A stretch of DNA of 64,000 bases, taken from assembly GCA_964454645.1 (NCBI GenBank), contig CAYVTM010000005.1, positions 62,001 through 126,000 of the forward strand, given 5' to 3'. This DNA is from CAYVTM01 sp964454645 (GTDB lineage Bacteria; Bacteroidota; Bacteroidia; Sphingobacteriales; Sphingobacteriaceae). A model generated the notes under the pieces. It saw only the letters and a list, made by a program, of their open reading frames with translations, was not told where the DNA came from and ran no database searches. A program made the position numbers and the translations under genes. Below, one piece after another: positions 62,310-64,000 of the stretch. The number at the start of each line of letters is the position of its first letter. Position 1 is the stretch's first letter.

Positions 62310-63200
62310 TTATTTCGGTACGCGTGATTTTCGGTTTGCCAGATACACCCCCGTTAGTATTGCTGCAATCCCGATAATATGTACAATCCCCAGGTTCTCC
62401 CCATCCATCAGACCCCAGGACAGAGCTACGATAGGAATCAGATAGGTTACCGATGAGGCATATACCGGAGTAGTCAGTTTCACTAACATATTAAATAAGA
62501 TAAGCGAGATGGCTGTTCCAAAAAGCGATAAGATAATTATCGATATAAACGCGTCCTGGTTTCCGGGAATAAATGCTATTTCCATAAAATCGGTTTGTGC
62601 AAAAAGATACCATCCGAAAAGAGGCCCGATAAAAATTAATACCATAGAGGATATCGCCATCGAAGGAATATCCTGTAAATAATATTTAATCAGGTTCACA
62701 CTCCATGCATAACAAATGGTTGCTACCAGTATGTATAAACCATACGTAAAGTTAGGATCTATGGATCCGTTTCCTCTCAGTAAAATTAATACCACCGCAC
62801 CGACAAGCCCGAGTATAATACCCAAAACTTTTTGTGTCGAGAAATGCTGCTTAAAGAATACAAAGGAGATAACTAAAGTAAAAATGGGTGTTAAGGAATT
62901 GAGCACTCCCGCCGTCGAGCTGTTCAATTTGGTTTGTGCAAATGCGAAAAGAATTGCCGGTAATCCGTTTCCCAAAAGCCCTACCAAACTTACCATACCT
63001 AATTTCCTAACAGGCACTTTCCGGAAATTGATAAAACTGAGTGGTAATAAAAAAAGGAAAGAAAAAAACATGCGCATAGTAGCAACTTGCGCGGCTGAGA
63101 AGGCCTTGAGGCCATTTTTCATCAATATAAATGAGCTACCCCAAATTACAGCTAAAATCAGGATAAGTATGATAGGCAAAAACTGCCTGTACTTTGACAT
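62310..63200 (-). CDS. EamA/DMT family transporter
   Basis: A 296-residue inner-membrane protein with ten predicted helices in two EamA repeats (each about 140 residues). The first repeat starts with VIWGSSFILMKNGLKAFS and the second with AWSVNLIKYYLQ. The family exports metabolites such as amino acids or imports nucleotide-sugar-like compounds; the substrate is unknown. The second repeat has the GLMDGENLGIVHIIGIAAIL end. Confidence 0.85.
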   Translation of the reverse strand: MSKYRQFLPIILILILAVIWGSSFILMKNGLKAFSAAQVATMRMFFSFLFLLPLSFINFRKVPVRKLGMVSLVGLLGNGLPAILFAFAQTKLNSSTAGVLNSLTPIFTLVISFVFFKQHFSTQKVLGIILGLVGAVVLILLRGNGSIDPNFTYGLYILVATICYAWSVNLIKYYLQDIPSMAISSMVLIFIGPLFGWYLFAQTDFMEIAFIPGNQDAFISIIILSLFGTAISLILFNMLVKLTTPVYASSVTYLIPIVALSWGLMDGENLGIVHIIGIAAILTGVYLANRKSRVPK

Positions 63201-63279
63201 TTTTCAGAACGGTTTAACAAATGCAATATTACGTAAATAATTTGCATACTTCCTTTGATATTTTTCTATTTTTATAACG

Positions 63280-64000
63280 ATGAATGATTTTTTTGATACG
63301 GCAATTGAATATTTAAAGGGGGTAGGACCGGCAAAGGCCGAGGTGTTGAAAAAAGAGCTGGGAATATACAGCTTCGACGACCTTATTAAACATTATCCGT
63401 TCCGGTACATCGACCGAACCAAATACTATAAAATTAACGAGATCAACACAGATCTGCCTTATATTCAGGTTACAGGCAAGCTTATCGAAAAATCGATCAT
63501 CGGCGAACGAACGGGGAAACGATTGGTGGCAACGATTCAGGATTCTACAGGTTTTCTGGAACTGGTATGGTTTCAGGGACTGAAATGGGTGGATAAAAAT
63601 TTAACGGTAGGTTCCGAATATGTAGTTTTCGGGAAGCCCAACTATTATGGTTCCAGGGTAAACATCGTTCATCCTGAAATGGAATTGTTCTCGGAACATC
63701 GTAAAGAAACAGCAAGCAGTTTACAACCCGTTTACAACTCGACAGAGAAACTGAAAAATTTTTTCCTCGACAGCAAAGGAATACTGAAATTACAACGACA
63801 ATTATTGAGCATTGCGCAATCCGAAATTCAGGAAAACCTACCCGGATACCTGCTCGATAAATATAAAATGTTATCAAAGAGAGAGGCGCTCAACCAGATT
63901 CATTTTCCTACAGATGCCCGCAGCTTACAGCGCGCCGGGGCAAGACTAAAGTTTGAAGAGTTTTTCCTGCTTCAATATAAACTTTTACGGAATCAGAAAC
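63280..64000 (+). CDS. recG: ATP-dependent DNA helicase RecG, N-terminal part, cut by the window edge
   Basis: Only the first 240 codons are in the window. RecG remodels stalled forks and Holliday junctions. The start MNDFFDTAIEYLKGVGPAKA (ATG 63280) and HYPFRYIDRTKYYKI near 35 are the RecG wedge-domain signatures. An OB-fold region follows (IQVTGKLIEKSIIGE ... RTGKRLVATIQDS). The helicase motor lies beyond the edge. The start fits the family; an ATG 4 bases later is in another frame. Confidence 0.95.
   Translation, partial: MNDFFDTAIEYLKGVGPAKAEVLKKELGIYSFDDLIKHYPFRYIDRTKYYKINEINTDLPYIQVTGKLIEKSIIGERTGKRLVATIQDSTGFLELVWFQGLKWVDKNLTVGSEYVVFGKPNYYGSRVNIVHPEMELFSEHRKETASSLQPVYNSTEKLKNFFLDSKGILKLQRQLLSIAQSEIQENLPGYLLDKYKMLSKREALNQIHFPTDARSLQRAGARLKFEEFFLLQYKLLRNQK

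Noticed and set aside
1..64000. CRISPR array, insertion sequence, prophage or rRNA operon
   Set aside because: No regularly spaced direct repeats, transposase, integrase, phage structural gene or rRNA sequence was seen on either strand.

Overview
The window is a compact, mid-to-low GC chromosomal stretch that I assign to an aerobic member of the Bacteroidota, order undetermined. The main reasons are a complete alternative complex III operon feeding a cytochrome c oxidase, a secreted cyclophilin with a type IX secretion sorting tail, -7 promoter elements of the TAnnTTTG type, A-rich rather than Shine-Dalgarno-rich leaders before start codons, an LptE-type lipoprotein, and an unusually long SecA of 1102 residues. 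There is no rRNA, CRISPR array, insertion sequence or prophage. One tRNA (Asp) is present. Both ends cut a gene: ctaA on the left and recG on the right.

Layout. 1-11700 (minus strand) is one respiratory operon, actABCDEF-coxB-coxA-ctaA, which passes electrons from menaquinol through alternative complex III to an A1-type oxidase and begins the heme A step. 11900-20150 carries a deoxyhypusine-synthase-like enzyme, a methyltransferase, a SirB1-like protein, an ArsC-like protein, an M20 amidohydrolase, a SPOR protein and secA. 20400-22700 has an MscS channel gene whose reading frame breaks at a canonical -1 slippery heptamer, then 5-formyl-THF cyclo-ligase. 23000-30000 (minus) is a protein-quality and envelope cluster: miaB, a sigma-54-type activator, lptE, a TPR-like protein, secG, groES and groEL. 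30200-36700 (plus) holds an AsmA-like protein, a lipoprotein glutathione peroxidase and a tight ppiase-xth-hutI-hutG operon. 36700-40200 (minus) holds a protein that looks by eye like a bacterial gasdermin, a small lipoprotein, a serine hydrolase and lipB.

40250-50400 holds yraN, prfB with its programmed +1 frameshift, the three-part proton-translocating transhydrogenase, dnaG, a phosphopantetheinyl transferase, dcd, and the cyclophilin-FN3-type IX sorting protein. 50470-51390 is a solitary Mrr-type restriction gene, the only clear defence gene. 51700-60200 holds a zinc-ribbon coiled-coil protein, Nif3, an orphan ParA, mfd, two unknown proteins and prfA. 60275-64000 holds tRNA-Asp, a decayed stretch behind it, the pnuC/NadR-like NAD salvage pair, an acetyltransferase, an EamA transporter and the 5' part of recG.

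The observations most worth checking are the gasdermin-like gene without a neighbouring protease (36698-37399), the MscS frameshift at a textbook A AAA AAC site (21768-21774), three loop-less perfect palindromes used as terminators, and a sigma-54-like promoter with an inverted repeat before groES. All family assignments were made by reading sequence only; no database search was run.
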